56,496 nucleotides of DNA, from contig MGTY01000092.1 in NCBI GenBank assembly GCA_001799695.1, forward strand, positions 1-56,496, given 5' to 3'. Shown piece by piece: positions 43,321 to 52,088 of the stretch (position 1 is its first letter; every line of letters starts with the position of its first letter). The DNA comes from Elusimicrobia bacterium GWA2_69_24. Lineage in GTDB: Bacteria; Elusimicrobiota; Elusimicrobia; UBA1565. Under the pieces are notes generated by a model that saw nothing but the letters and a program-made list of their open reading frames with translations, had not been told where the DNA came from and ran no database searches. The translations under genes and the position numbers were made by a program.

Positions 43321-44615
43321 GCGGGCTCCGGGAGGCTTTCCCCGAGATCGCCCGGTACTCCATGAGCGAGACGCGGCTGTCGCGTCTCACCATCGCGGCG
43401 GTGACCACGGTGGTGCTGGGCGGAGCCCTGCTGACCATGGATTCGGCGGCGGGGGAGAGCGGGAAGCTGCTCTATTCGACCGCGCTCGTCCTGGAAGGCC
43501 TGTTCCTCCTCGTCTACGGCACCGTGCGGGCGACCGGTTCCGTGCTGAACGAGCGCGTAGAAAGGACCTGGGAGATCCAGCGCCTCACCCCGCTGTCCTC
43601 CTTCGAGATGGCCGTCGGCAAGCTTCTGGGGGCTCCCATCCTGGCCTACTATCTGGCCATCCTCATGCTGCCCTGGGTCGTGACGGGCTTCCTGCTCTCG
43701 GACCAGACCACCCTCCTCGATTTTTGCTGGCATCAGGCGCTGCTGGTGTCCGCGGCGTTCTTCGCCATCTCCCTCGGGCTCCTGACTTCGAGCCATGCCG
43801 GGGAGGCGACCTCCGGGTCGTCCGCGGGCACGGGAGGCGGGCTGGTCGGCTTCTTCGCGCTCCAGGTCCTGCTCCAGTTCCTTTTCGACCGGCATCCGGG
43901 CGGGCCCGGCCTGCGGTTCTTCGGGGTCGAGTGGGACCCCAAGGCCTTCGTCGTCTTCAGCTGCGTGGCTTTCGGGCTCTGGGCGTTCGCGGGGGCCAAG
44001 TGGCGCATCGGCAAGGAGCTTCTGGAACGCGGCCGCCCCTGGCGCCTGCCGGCGTTCATGGGGTTTTTGGTCCTCTACCAGACCGGCTTCCCGAACTCCA
44101 ATATCTATTATTCCGCCGTGGCGCCGGCCTTCTTCGCCTTCTTCTCCGCGGTGCTCAGCCGGGAGAGCCGGGACCATTGGAAGCGCTGGCTGACCGGCGG
44201 CGATAACCGCGGCGGCCTGACGCCCGCCTGGATCACCGCGGCGGCGAGCTACGCGGGCCTGGCCGTCATCGTCGTCGTATTCGGGAAGACCTCGGGCTGG
44301 AACGCGGAGGGCCCGGAGTGGCGCTATCCCCTGATGCAGGCCTGCTTCCTGTTCCGCGATTTCGCCTTCCTGCAGTTCTGCCGCTTCACGGCCAGCCGCC
44401 GGCCCGAGGTGATGGCGCTCATCTTCATCGCCCTGATGTACGCCCTGCCGACCGCCGTCCTGGCATCCTTCGGCATGAAGGGCGCTTTCTATCTCTGCGT
44501 CCCCTACGTGGACGCCGGTTCGGGCGCCTTCCTGAACATCCTGCCGGCCGCGCTCCAGGCGGTCGCGATGGCGGTCCTGCTCCGGTCCACCGTCCGCAAG
44601 CAATTCGGCATCTAG
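43317..44615 (+). CDS. ABC-2 type transporter permease subunit
   Basis: 432 residues from a GTG that overlaps the ATPase stop (GTGA). A first cytoplasmic segment (PEIARYSMSETRLSRL) leads into about ten hydrophobic helices. The charged loop NERVERTWEIQRLTPLSSFEMAVGKLLGAPILAYYLAIL is typical of ABC-2 permeases, where it couples to the ATPase. The product forms the membrane channel for the adjacent ATP-binding protein. Its stop codon TAG (44613-44615) lies inside the CTAGTGTAGTG end of miniature element copy C, so the last codons and stop may have been set by the insertion. Confidence 0.85.
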   Translation: MSGLREAFPEIARYSMSETRLSRLTIAAVTTVVLGGALLTMDSAAGESGKLLYSTALVLEGLFLLVYGTVRATGSVLNERVERTWEIQRLTPLSSFEMAVGKLLGAPILAYYLAILMLPWVVTGFLLSDQTTLLDFCWHQALLVSAAFFAISLGLLTSSHAGEATSGSSAGTGGGLVGFFALQVLLQFLFDRHPGGPGLRFFGVEWDPKAFVVFSCVAFGLWAFAGAKWRIGKELLERGRPWRLPAFMGFLVLYQTGFPNSNIYYSAVAPAFFAFFSAVLSRESRDHWKRWLTGGDNRGGLTPAWITAAASYAGLAVIVVVFGKTSGWNAEGPEWRYPLMQACFLFRDFAFLQFCRFTASRRPEVMALIFIALMYALPTAVLASFGMKGAFYLCVPYVDAGSGAFLNILPAALQAVAMAVLLRSTVRKQFGI

Positions 44616-44744
44616 TGTAGTGAGTTATAAATCACATTCGTCACCCCGGCGAAGGCCGGGTCCAGTGGTTTGTCGTCTGGATACCGGCTGGCGCCGGTAT
44701 GACGGCTTCTTAAATGTAAAGAAGTGTTGGAAGCACTACACTAG
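44612..44744 (+). mobile_element. Miniature hairpin element, copy C (one CCCCGGC unit, complete)
   Basis: 133 bp bounded by CTAGTGTAGTG (44612-44622) and CACTACACTAG (44734-44744), a perfect 11-bp terminal inverted repeat. It contains a single CCCCGGC-GAAG-GCCGGG unit, GTCCAGTGGTTTGTCGTCTG, the ATACCGGC-TGGC-GCCGGTAT hairpin and a distal AT-rich part (TCTTAAATGTAAAGAAGTG) missing from copy A. Non-coding. It supplies the stop codon of the preceding ABC permease gene. Confidence 0.85.
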
Positions 44745-44756
44745 CGTATAAACGAC

Positions 44757-44786
44757 GAGGCCCCCGGCCTCGCGGCCGGGAGCCTC
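44757..44786 (-). terminator. Terminator hairpin of the pilin gene
   Basis: A long GC stem (GAGGC, then CCCGGCC / GGCCGGG, closing with GCCTC) around TCGC. Read on the minus strand it is followed by CGTCGTTTATA. It lies 23 nt beyond the pilin stop, as a factor-independent terminator would. Confidence 0.65.
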
Positions 44787-44808
44787 GCGCTATTGGGAAT
44801 GGTTCAGC

Positions 44809-45234
44809 TTAGTACGCTGTCCAGACGCTTCCCTTCGAGTCCGTGTGCGTACAACCCACCCACAGCGTCCCGTAGTTCGGGTCCGCCGCGACGTTGTTGT
44901 ATAGCCAGCCGCCGACGTCGCTGGTGGCTGACGCATTCGTGACCCCGGCCGTGTCCATGTGGTAGGACGGCGTCTTGGCCTTGGGGATCGCGGACATGTA
45001 CTTGCCGCTCGCGGTCAGCGAGGCCAGGTTCATGGGATAGTAGCCTTCCATGTCCCCGTAGTAGATGCTCAGCGCGGAACGGACAGCTCCGAGGTTCCCC
45101 TTCGTGGAGCCCTCGTTGGACTTCCGGATCAGGTCGGCGAACTTCGGGATGGCTATCGCCGCCAGGATTCCGATGATGGCGACGACGATCATCAGCTCGA
45201 TGAGCGTGAAGCCGGCCTTCTTGCTTTTCAACAT
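44809..45234 (-). CDS. Type IV pilin-like protein
   Basis: 141 residues. The class III signal is MLKSKKAG followed by [19 protein letters not shown]: cleavage after Gly8, N-methyl Phe as mature residue 1 and the invariant Glu5 of the mature chain. The hydrophobic helix both anchors the protein in the inner membrane and packs the filament core. The globular part is short, with [36 protein letters not shown], a segment I associate with Elusimicrobiota pilins. Only one Cys is seen in the globular part, so no disulfide loop is evident. AGGAGG lies upstream of the ATG, and a canonical promoter is present, unlike most neighbours. No pilus assembly genes occur in this window, so it is an orphan pilin locus. 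Confidence 0.92.
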   Translation of the reverse strand: MLKSKKAGFTLIELMIVVAIIGILAAIAIPKFADLIRKSNEGSTKGNLGAVRSALSIYYGDMEGYYPMNLASLTASGKYMSAIPKAKTPSYHMDTAGVTNASATSDVGGWLYNNVAADPNYGTLWVGCTHTDSKGSVWTAY

Positions 45235-45327
45235 GCCTTTACCCCTCCTGAAACGTACCGGAATCCACCCCAAGCCCGTCATCCGATCCGGTACTGCTGG
45301 CTTTCTCAAGCCCGGACGACCGCTGCA

Positions 45328-45357
45328 ATTATCCCATGTCGCCGCCCCTTGAGTCAA
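45328..45357 (-). promoter_or_regulatory. Canonical promoter of the pilin gene (TTGACT-18-GATAAT)
   Basis: On the minus strand TTGACT (45357-45352) is followed after 18 bp by GATAAT (45333-45328). Transcription would start near 45321, giving a leader of about 85 nt before the pilin ATG with its AGGAGG. This is the best sigma-70 type promoter in the window. Confidence 0.6.
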
Positions 45358-45361
45358 ATCG

Positions 45362-45367
45362 TACAAT
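45362..45367 (+). promoter_or_regulatory. -10-like TACAAT before the GT-C/TPR gene
   Basis: TACAAT ends 9 nt before the ATG at 45377 and sits back to back with the -35 of the divergent pilin promoter. Confidence 0.4.
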
Positions 45368-45376
45368 GGACGGCGT

Positions 45377-48121
45377 ATGCGTCTGCCCCGGATCCTCCTG
45401 ACCTTCCTGGCGCTGGGAGCGGTGTCTTTGCAGTGGGCGCAGTGGTCGGTCCACCCCCAAAGGTCGGTCGTGGAATCCCGGGTCGGGTCCGCGGAGGCGT
45501 TCTTCCACGGCATGCCGGATCCGGGCATATCCCTGGCCATGCCCCTGTCCGCCGTCCTCGAGGCCCTGGCCGGCGCGCACGCGCCGCCCCTGCTGCGGCG
45601 GTACGGGCCCCGGCTGGTAATGGCGGCCTCGCTCATCCTCGTGTACTGCCTCGGTCGTCTGCTGTTCGGCGGCCTCTGCGGGGTCCTGGCTCTCCTGGTT
45701 TGCGCCGTACTGGGCCTGATCTGGTTCGTGGACTCGCAGGAGCACGTGGCCTACGTGCTGCTCCTCCTGCTTACGGCGGTCTTCGCGGCTTGGCGCGGAA
45801 GGGCCCCGAGCCCGCTGCGCAGCGCCGGGCTCGGCCTGGCGATAGGGGTGAGCCTCCTGGTGCGCTCGCCGCTGGCCCTTTACCCGCTGGTCCTTTCCCT
45901 ATATGATTGGCTCGCCTGGAGAGGGAGGCCGGCGCGCGAGCGGTGGGCGAACCTGCTGCCGCTCTGGATCCTGCCGGCTCTCCTGCTCAGCCCCTGGGTC
46001 CACATGAACCGGGTCGTGCACCGGGAGTTCATCCCGCTGGAAAAGGGGCGGGCCGAGCTCGGACTGGCCGCCGGCGCCCTGGGGGTCGTCCCCGGGATGG
46101 ACGTGGACCGGCTCCGCGACGGGCTGCAGCTTCCGCCGGGGTCGGGCATCGTTTCCTGGGCGGCGGGAGAGGTCGTCCGCCATCCCGGGCGCTTCGTCGC
46201 CGCCTGCGCGGCGCGGACCGGGCTCGCCATGTCGGAGCACTGGGTCCTCCTGTTCCTGTTCCTGGCCGCGGCCTGGCTCTTCCGCGGCAGGGAGGATGTC
46301 CGGCAGACGGCATTGCTCGCCGCCTATTTCGTCGCCGTCCACGTCCCCGTGGGCTTCGTGGGGAGGTATCTCGCCCCGGTGTGGCCCATCATGGCGGTGC
46401 TCGGGACGGGGCTGGTCTCCAGGCTATGGGACTCCCCGTCTCGACCCGCGGAGGCGCGCGCCAGCGTCGCTTTCGCCGCGCTCCTGCTGGCGGCGGCCGC
46501 CGGCCTCGGGCTCTACGCGGACGCCCTGGCCTGGTCTTATCCGTTGCGCCTGGACGGGAGCATGCGCGGCTTGAGCGCGGCGCTGAAGCGCCATCCCGAG
46601 GACCCGTGGCTGTGGTCCGAGCGGGGGCGGCGGCTGATGGGGCTGGGTCTCCCATCGGACGCCGAGGCCGCCTTCGCCCGGGCGCTGTCCTTGGACCCGG
46701 GGCCGGAGCGGAAGCGCGATCACGCCTGGGCGCTCATCGCGGGAGGGCACGAGCGGGCCGCGGAGCCCGGACAGGACCTGCTGCTCGAGGCCCTCCGTCT
46801 CCTCAGTCTCGGCCGGGAGGATGACGCGGCGCTCGTTTTTAACCGGGCTCGTTCCCTCTCCGCCGCGGCCTCCTGTCATGTCGGGCTCATGAGGACCGAG
46901 CGCGAAGCGGCTCTCCGGCAGAGGTTCTGTTCCGAGGACGGCGGAGCCTCGGAAGCGTTGTGGGGATTGTCGGCAGGCCTGCCGTTCGGGCGCCGCGCTG
47001 CCGTCCTGGAACGGCTGGGGCGGGTCCCGGGCGTGGATGCGGAAGTCCGGCTCCGCGCGGCGCGTTTCCTCGCCGAGACGGGGAAGACGAGAGCGGCTGC
47101 CGCCATCTTGGAGACGCTCTCCCGCGATGCGGTCCGGAAGGACGAGGCGCGGGCCTGGCTGGCCCGGGTCCTTTCAATGGAGGGACGGGGCGAGGCGGCC
47201 CTGCGGCTCCTCCGCGAAAACGGCGCCGTCCTGCCTTTCCGGTTCTGGGCCGCCTTCTCGGCGGCGGCCCGGGGCCAGGGACAGAAGGCTGTGGCCCTCG
47301 CCGCGCTGGACCGGTCCGGAGGGATAAACGCGGACCCCGAGTCCCGCGTCCTGCCGCTGCTCTATGCGGGATTGGGGGCGAAGCCGCAGGCGGCGGAGCT
47401 GCTCGCGCGTTCCCTTCTGGACGGGCCGGAGGCCGCCGCTCCCTGGCTGTGGATCGAGACCGCCGCGGCGGCCCGGCTGCTGGGAGACTCCGCCGCGGAG
47501 CGGACGGCGCTCGAGCGCGCGGGGCCGCGCCCCTGGAACGCCGCCGACCTCGAGCCCATGCTGGCGTTCTTCCAGTCCATCGGAGACCCGGGGGGAGCCT
47601 TGCCCGGGCTGGATATCCTCGCGGAGAAATATCCCTCAGCCGACGGCTGGGCCGCTCTGGCCTCCGCCGCGGCCAACGCGGGGAAGGCGTCCCGGGCCCG
47701 GGAGGCGGCGGCCGCCGGCCTGGCCTTGGGACCGTCCCCCGAGCTGAAGCTGCGTTTCGCCCTCCTCTTGCAGAGGGCGGGGGATTGCCGGAGCGCCGTT
47801 GCGGCCCTCGGCTCCCTCACCGAGGTCCCCGGGACCGCGGCGGCGGCCCTGCGCGCGCGCGGCATCTGCAGGCACCTTGCGGGAGCCGCGGCCGATGCCG
47901 TTGCGGACCTCCGGCTGGCCGTGGCCGCGGCTCCGGAGGAGCTGTCCTCCTACCTGACCCTCGCCGCCATCCACGAATCCCGGCGCCGCTACGGCGAGGC
48001 CCTGGCGGTCTACGATGCGGGACTCGCGCTGGAGCCTTCCGACGCGGACCTGGGGCTGTCCCTCCAGCTGCGGTCGAGCCGGGACGAGCTCTGCGCTCGG
48101 CGCTCCGGACTCTGCCCCTGA
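45377..48121 (+). CDS. Large GT-C-like membrane protein with TPR-like C-terminal region
   Basis: 914 residues. The first about 390 residues hold around ten hydrophobic helices with GT-C character: an N-terminal helix, an extracytoplasmic loop with [20 protein letters not shown], and a late [17 protein letters not shown] helix start typical of ArnT/GT39-like proteins. The remaining about 520 residues are helical repeats of the TPR/SEL1 kind, rich in Ala, Leu and Arg (for example [21 protein letters not shown] and [21 protein letters not shown]). It is a second example in this window of a membrane sugar-transferase-like domain joined to TPRs. Acceptor and donor unknown; the classic catalytic Asp pair is not clear, so it might be a divergent or non-catalytic member. 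It is divergent from the pilin gene, which raises pilin glycosylation as a possibility (inference). Confidence 0.75.
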   Translation: MRLPRILLTFLALGAVSLQWAQWSVHPQRSVVESRVGSAEAFFHGMPDPGISLAMPLSAVLEALAGAHAPPLLRRYGPRLVMAASLILVYCLGRLLFGGLCGVLALLVCAVLGLIWFVDSQEHVAYVLLLLLTAVFAAWRGRAPSPLRSAGLGLAIGVSLLVRSPLALYPLVLSLYDWLAWRGRPARERWANLLPLWILPALLLSPWVHMNRVVHREFIPLEKGRAELGLAAGALGVVPGMDVDRLRDGLQLPPGSGIVSWAAGEVVRHPGRFVAACAARTGLAMSEHWVLLFLFLAAAWLFRGREDVRQTALLAAYFVAVHVPVGFVGRYLAPVWPIMAVLGTGLVSRLWDSPSRPAEARASVAFAALLLAAAAGLGLYADALAWSYPLRLDGSMRGLSAALKRHPEDPWLWSERGRRLMGLGLPSDAEAAFARALSLDPGPERKRDHAWALIAGGHERAAEPGQDLLLEALRLLSLGREDDAALVFNRARSLSAAASCHVGLMRTEREAALRQRFCSEDGGASEALWGLSAGLPFGRRAAVLERLGRVPGVDAEVRLRAARFLAETGKTRAAAAILETLSRDAVRKDEARAWLARVLSMEGRGEAALRLLRENGAVLPFRFWAAFSAAARGQGQKAVALAALDRSGGINADPESRVLPLLYAGLGAKPQAAELLARSLLDGPEAAAPWLWIETAAAARLLGDSAAERTALERAGPRPWNAADLEPMLAFFQSIGDPGGALPGLDILAEKYPSADGWAALASAAANAGKASRAREAAAAGLALGPSPELKLRFALLLQRAGDCRSAVAALGSLTEVPGTAAAALRARGICRHLAGAAADAVADLRLAVAAAPEELSSYLTLAAIHESRRRYGEALAVYDAGLALEPSDADLGLSLQLRSSRDELCARRSGLCP

Positions 48122-48166
48122 ACGCGGAGAGCCCCCAGGATATCCCCTGCGGCGCCGGCCTTCCGG

Positions 48167-48718
48167 TCAGTCCGGTTCGGGCCAGAAGCAGTCCTCGCGG
48201 CCGCAGTCGCGCTGTCCGCCTCTTCCTTTTCGGCCGCCGCCGCGCTTTTCGCCCCGCCCGTCCCCTCGGCCGAATCCGCCGCGGGAGGCCAGGCCGCGCC
48301 GGTGGGCCGCGAAGAGCAGCTTCGCCCGCTGGGTGGGCTTCAGGATGGACGCCAGCTTGGCCTCGAATTGTTCGCGCTCCTTCTGGATGGAGCTCTTGAG
48401 GCCCTTGATGCGGTCGAGCCCGGCGCCGATCTCGGCATCCCCCTTGCCCTCGCGCACCTGTTCGCGCAGGGCCCGCATCTCCGAGCGCAATTTCTCGCGC
48501 AGCGGCTGCACCGCTTCGCGGTGGGCTTTGCGCGTTTCCTGGAGCGTCTTCCTCTGCTCCTCGTTGAGATCGAGCTTCTTCCCGGACGGCTTCTCTTTCG
48601 ACTCCGACACCCCGGCTTCCTTCTTCTTGGGGCCGTCATCCTTGGCTGCCCAGCCGGGCTGGCTGGCGATGGCCGCTATCAGGCCCATTCCCAACAGGAT
48701 GCTCGTGCTCGTCTTCAT
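48167..48718 (-). CDS. Periplasmic Spy/CpxP-like protein with Gly/Arg-rich tail
   Basis: 183 residues. The signal peptide is MKTSTSILLGMGLIAAIASQPGWAA. A charged linker precedes a long helical domain, LNEEQRKTLQETRKAHREAVQPLREKLRSEMRALREQV, resembling the LTxxQ-type Spy/CpxP fold that senses or chaperones unfolded envelope proteins. The C-terminal 35 residues are unusually rich in Gly and Arg (RGGFGRGDGRGEKRGGGRKGRGG), followed by a short Cys-containing tail. GGGAGGATCC just before the ATG gives the ribosome binding site and fixes the start at 48718. It is the last gene of a cluster with a transmembrane kinase and another Spy-like protein. Confidence 0.75.
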   Translation of the reverse strand: MKTSTSILLGMGLIAAIASQPGWAAKDDGPKKKEAGVSESKEKPSGKKLDLNEEQRKTLQETRKAHREAVQPLREKLRSEMRALREQVREGKGDAEIGAGLDRIKGLKSSIQKEREQFEAKLASILKPTQRAKLLFAAHRRGLASRGGFGRGDGRGEKRGGGRKGRGGQRDCGREDCFWPEPD

Positions 48719-48779
48719 GGATCCTCCCTGGGTCCGCCGGGTTCCCGGCTCCACCCAGGATAACGGTCGGGAGGCCGGT

Positions 48780-50807
48780 TTATTGTCTGGCGGCGGTTTC
48801 GAAGGCCGCGGTGAACTCCGCGGCCGTGGGGGGACGCCGGTCGGGATCCTCGTGCAGGGCTGCCGCGAAGAAGGGGTCCAGCGGGGCGGGAAGACCGGGG
48901 ACTCTCCGGCTGGGAGGGGTGAAGCGCATCGCCCGTTTGGCCTCGAGCATCCCCGAGAAGCTCCCTTCGAAGGGCAGGGCGCCGGTGATCATCTCATAGA
49001 GGCAGACTCCCAGAGAGTAGATGTCCGATTCCCGGCGCACGACCCCGGCTTCGGATTCCGGCGCCATGTAGGGGGGGGTGCCCGCCATCGTGTTGGTCAT
49101 GGAGAGGCGGCTCAAGGCGTCCTTGGCCACCCGCGCCACCCCGAAATCCATGACCTTGACCAGGTTATCCTTCGTGATCATGATGTTGGAGGGCTTCAGG
49201 TCGCGATGGATGACCCCCTGCGCGTGCGCGTAGTGGAGCGCGGCGCCCGCCTGGCGGAGCACGAAGCGGGCCTGGGGGAGGGCCAGGCGCTGGTTCTTGG
49301 CCAGGACCGCGTCGAGCGTCATCCCGTCGATGTATTCGAAAACGAGCAGGATGTCCCCGTCCTTCTCCACTACGGCGTGGATCTCGATGATGTTGGGGTG
49401 ATGGAGCTTGGCGACGGTGCGCGCCTCCTTGAGGAAGCGCTCCGACTCCGCGGGGTTCAGGCGGATCTCGTCGCGCATGCGCTTGATGGCCACCCGGCGC
49501 TCGAGCGAGAGGTCCTCGGCCTCGAACACCGCGCCCATCCCGCCCGAGCCGATCTGGCGGCGGATCCGATAGCCGGTGGGGATGCGGACCCCGGCCGGAG
49601 CCGGCGGCTCGTCGGCGGGCGGGGTCGCGGCGGCCGCTCCCATGCCCTGGCGGACGATCCAGGTCGCTATGCGCCGGCGCTTGAGGAACAGGAGGGCCGG
49701 CATTCCCAGGAATATCCCCGCGAGGATCAGGAGCAGCAGGAGGCGCCGCAGCGGCGGGGGCCTCCCCACGAACGGGGACTGCGCCGCTCCGGGCTGGGCC
49801 CGGAAGAACGCCAGGAGCTCCTCGTTCCCTTCGGTCCGGGATGCCGCGCGCCGCAGGTCGCCGAACTCCCGGGGGGCCAGGGTCGCGGCCTGGGACAAAG
49901 AGCGCAGGCTTCCGCTGCGGTCGGCCAGCCCAGCCTGGGCGTAGGCGAGCTGATACCAGGCCCAATCGTTGGAAGGGCTGAGTTCTATGGCCTCCTCGGC
50001 GAGGGGGTGGGCCTTCTGGGGGAGCGGGGTCCGGTTGAGCACGAACGCGCGCGCCGCCAGGAGGTTCGAATCCTTCGGCGCGATCCGCAGGGCGGTCGCG
50101 ATCTCGGAGTCGGCTTCGTCCGGTCGTCCGAGCATGGCCAGGGCCATGGCTCGCAGGGCATAGGCCTGGAGCTGATGGGGGGCGGCCGCGATGACCCGCC
50201 CCGCTTGCGCTTCGGCCGCGGCATAGTCGCCCTGCCGGAAGCTGCGTTGGACCTTGGGTAAGGAGGGGGTCTTCCGTTCCGCCGGGGGCGCGGCGGGCGC
50301 GGGGACGGCGGAGCCGGGCCTTGGGGCCGCGGTTACGGGGACTTCGGCCGGGGGGCGGAGGGGGCCATCCTCCTCGGACTCCGCCCCGGGATCGAAGCCG
50401 ACCGATGTCAGGCTCCCATGCAGGGCATCGATGATCCGCTCCCGGAGCTTGGGCGGGAGGCTATCCAGGGTGCGGACCAGGCTCCCGATGGCGGCTTCGC
50501 GGCGTTCCCGGTAGAAGCCGGGCTCCAGGCGCTCCCGGTCCTCCTCCAGGGTCCGCAGCTGGTCGAGGTCCTCCATGAGCCTGGCGGCGAAGCCGAAGGC
50601 CTCCTCCGGGCGCGGCACCGATTCGATGAGTCGGGAGAATCCCTTGGCGTCCTCCTTCGGCAGTTTCCGCAGCAGCTGCTCGTAGCGGGAGGGCGGGCCG
50701 CCGGGCTCGGGGAAGCCCTCCGGACTCCCGGATTCTTGTGAGAGGGCCGCGGACGCGCCCAGTCCCAAGATGAGGAGCGTTGCGGCGGCTTCCGCTAGCT
50801 GCTTCAA
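48780..50807 (-). CDS. Transmembrane Ser/Thr protein kinase with N-terminal TPR domain
   Basis: 675 residues from a TTG that overlaps the upstream stop (TTGA). A hydrophobic N-terminus (LAEAAATLLILGLGASAALS) looks like a signal peptide. Helical and TPR-like repeats occupy about residues 60-330. A membrane helix is at about 352-376 (LLLLLILAGIFLGMPALLFL) followed by KRRR. A full Hanks-type kinase domain runs from about 412 to the end: glycine loop IGSGGMGAVFEA, VAIK Lys near 441, HRDLKPSN near 534, DFG near 554, and the activation-segment APE as APESE. The implied topology puts the TPRs outside and the kinase at the C-terminus inside, the reverse of PknB-like kinases. It is translationally coupled to the Gly-Gln-rich Spy-like gene, which is a plausible ligand or partner. 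Confidence 0.88.
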   Translation of the reverse strand: MKQLAEAAATLLILGLGASAALSQESGSPEGFPEPGGPPSRYEQLLRKLPKEDAKGFSRLIESVPRPEEAFGFAARLMEDLDQLRTLEEDRERLEPGFYRERREAAIGSLVRTLDSLPPKLRERIIDALHGSLTSVGFDPGAESEEDGPLRPPAEVPVTAAPRPGSAVPAPAAPPAERKTPSLPKVQRSFRQGDYAAAEAQAGRVIAAAPHQLQAYALRAMALAMLGRPDEADSEIATALRIAPKDSNLLAARAFVLNRTPLPQKAHPLAEEAIELSPSNDWAWYQLAYAQAGLADRSGSLRSLSQAATLAPREFGDLRRAASRTEGNEELLAFFRAQPGAAQSPFVGRPPPLRRLLLLLILAGIFLGMPALLFLKRRRIATWIVRQGMGAAAATPPADEPPAPAGVRIPTGYRIRRQIGSGGMGAVFEAEDLSLERRVAIKRMRDEIRLNPAESERFLKEARTVAKLHHPNIIEIHAVVEKDGDILLVFEYIDGMTLDAVLAKNQRLALPQARFVLRQAGAALHYAHAQGVIHRDLKPSNIMITKDNLVKVMDFGVARVAKDALSRLSMTNTMAGTPPYMAPESEAGVVRRESDIYSLGVCLYEMITGALPFEGSFSGMLEAKRAMRFTPPSRRVPGLPAPLDPFFAAALHEDPDRRPPTAAEFTAAFETAARQ

Positions 50808-51478
50808 TTGCAGTCCTGGGGGCACACACCCCGGTTCTGTTCTACCTGGTCGCAGACCCCATCGCCGCACTTGCCATTGTTTGGTCCCATGCCGCCCTGG
50901 CCGCCTTGACCCATGCCGCCCTGTCCCCCGCGCATCCCGCCGCCCTGGCCGCCTTGACCCATGCCGCCCTGTCCACCTCCCTGACCGCCCTGCCCGCCGC
51001 CCTGGCCGCCCTGACCGCCCTGACCGCCGCCCTGACCGCCCTGACCGCCGCCCTGACCGCCCTGCTTTTGGGCATTATCCTCCGATTCCCAACCCGACAC
51101 AGGGACCAGTCTCTTCCGGGACCCCGGAGTTCGGGGCTTCTCAGCGGTCTGCGCGGCCCTCCGGTCCTCTTCCTTCAAGAAATCGTCGAAGGCGCTGTTC
51201 TGGTCATCGTCCAGGGCCGCTCGGATACGCTGATTGCCCGCCTCCACGGCTTTGCGGACGTTCCGGTCCGTCGCCTCGAGGATGCTCTGGATGTCCGCCA
51301 GTTGTTCCTCGCTGAGTTCCAAGGCCTTATCCAGCTTGGACAGCCGCTGCGCGGGAGGGTCCAATCGGACCGCCCGCTTGCCGGAGGAGGAAGCCTTCTC
51401 GCTGGCGCCAAGACACGGGGGCGCGGTCAGCAAAAACGCCAGAGACGCTATTGTTCGGAACCGATTCATTCTCATCAT
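50804..51478 (-). CDS. Secreted Spy-like protein with Gly/Gln repeat region and CGDGVCD motif
   Basis: About 224 residues. After a signal peptide (NRFRTIASLAFLLTAPPCLGA) comes a helical charged domain, LSKLDKALELSEEQLADIQSILEAT, similar to the LTxxQ sensor helices. Then there is a striking run of GGQGG, GGGQGG and GMGQGG repeats, and a C-terminal CGDGVCDQVEQNRGVCPQDC with four regularly spaced Cys, a motif otherwise seen in secreted disulfide-rich or Ca-binding modules. Three in-frame ATGs exist at 51478, 51475 and 51469; the outermost is listed but the last has a better spaced purine-rich region. TATACT lies about 20 nt upstream. The stop overlaps the kinase TTG start, making the two one transcription unit. 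Confidence 0.72.
   Translation of the reverse strand: MMRMNRFRTIASLAFLLTAPPCLGASEKASSSGKRAVRLDPPAQRLSKLDKALELSEEQLADIQSILEATDRNVRKAVEAGNQRIRAALDDDQNSAFDDFLKEEDRRAAQTAEKPRTPGSRKRLVPVSGWESEDNAQKQGGQGGGQGGQGGGQGGQGGQGGGQGGQGGGQGGMGQGGQGGGMRGGQGGMGQGGQGGMGPNNGKCGDGVCDQVEQNRGVCPQDCN
50880..51065. repeat. Tandem GC-rich repeat encoding the Gly-Gln region
   Basis: Plus-strand units of CCGCCCTGACC and CCGCCCTGGCC type repeat, in some places exactly, through most of this stretch. They encode the GGQGG blocks of the secreted protein on the minus strand. Copy number is likely to vary between strains by slippage. Confidence 0.7.
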
Positions 51479-51539
51479 GCCCCCCGGTCGGTGGGAAGAG
51501 TATACCCCAGACAGGCGCCCCATACCATGCCCATGCTCC

Positions 51540-51935
51540 CTAGCGCTCGCCGGCGCCGCTCGCCGGGTCGGACTCCGGCAGGAGTTCCGCCATGACGGCC
51601 GCCAGGTCCTGCAATGAGAGCGGTTTCAGGAGGAGGCGGGTGGTCGCCGTCGCGGGGACGATCTGCGCCGCCTTCTCCCGGGGAAGCGCCGTGAGGAAGA
51701 TGACGGGCGTCGTGCGGGTGACCCCGGCCGCTTCCATGCTGCGGAAGGCGCTCGTCCCGTATGCTCCCGGCATCATGATGTCCATGATGATCAACTGCGG
51801 CTTCCATTCCTGCGCCCGGATGGACGCATTCACGCCGTCCGCGACCGAGAACACCTGGTGGCCCCGGGATCTCAGGAAATCTTTGAGTATCCGGGTCAGA
51901 TGTTCGTCGTCTTCCGCGATCATGATCAGAGCCAT
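51540..51935 (-). CDS. CheY-like response regulator
   Basis: 131 residues, a stand-alone receiver domain: acidic Asp9/Asp10 (AEDDE), phospho-acceptor Asp52 (LIIMDIMMPG), Thr82 (FLTAL) and Lys104 (LLLKPL). It has no DNA-binding or output domain, so it must act by binding a partner. AGGGAGGGG immediately upstream of the ATG at 51935 fixes the start. The nearest gene downstream is the Spy-like / kinase pair, 62 nt away in the same orientation; this suggests but does not prove a shared signalling role. No histidine kinase is nearby. Confidence 0.9.
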   Translation of the reverse strand: MALIMIAEDDEHLTRILKDFLRSRGHQVFSVADGVNASIRAQEWKPQLIIMDIMMPGAYGTSAFRSMEAAGVTRTTPVIFLTALPREKAAQIVPATATTRLLLKPLSLQDLAAVMAELLPESDPASGAGER

Positions 51936-52088
51936 GTCCCCTCCCTTATTCCCGCCCTGCCATAGTATGGCCCCGGATAGCCGGAAGCGGCTCGTAAAGA
52001 AATTTACAAGAGGATTAGTTTGGAAATACAACGATTATTCAGGTCCGCCGCGCAGCGCTTGCGGGCGCCATGAAAATGCCTGCCTCGG

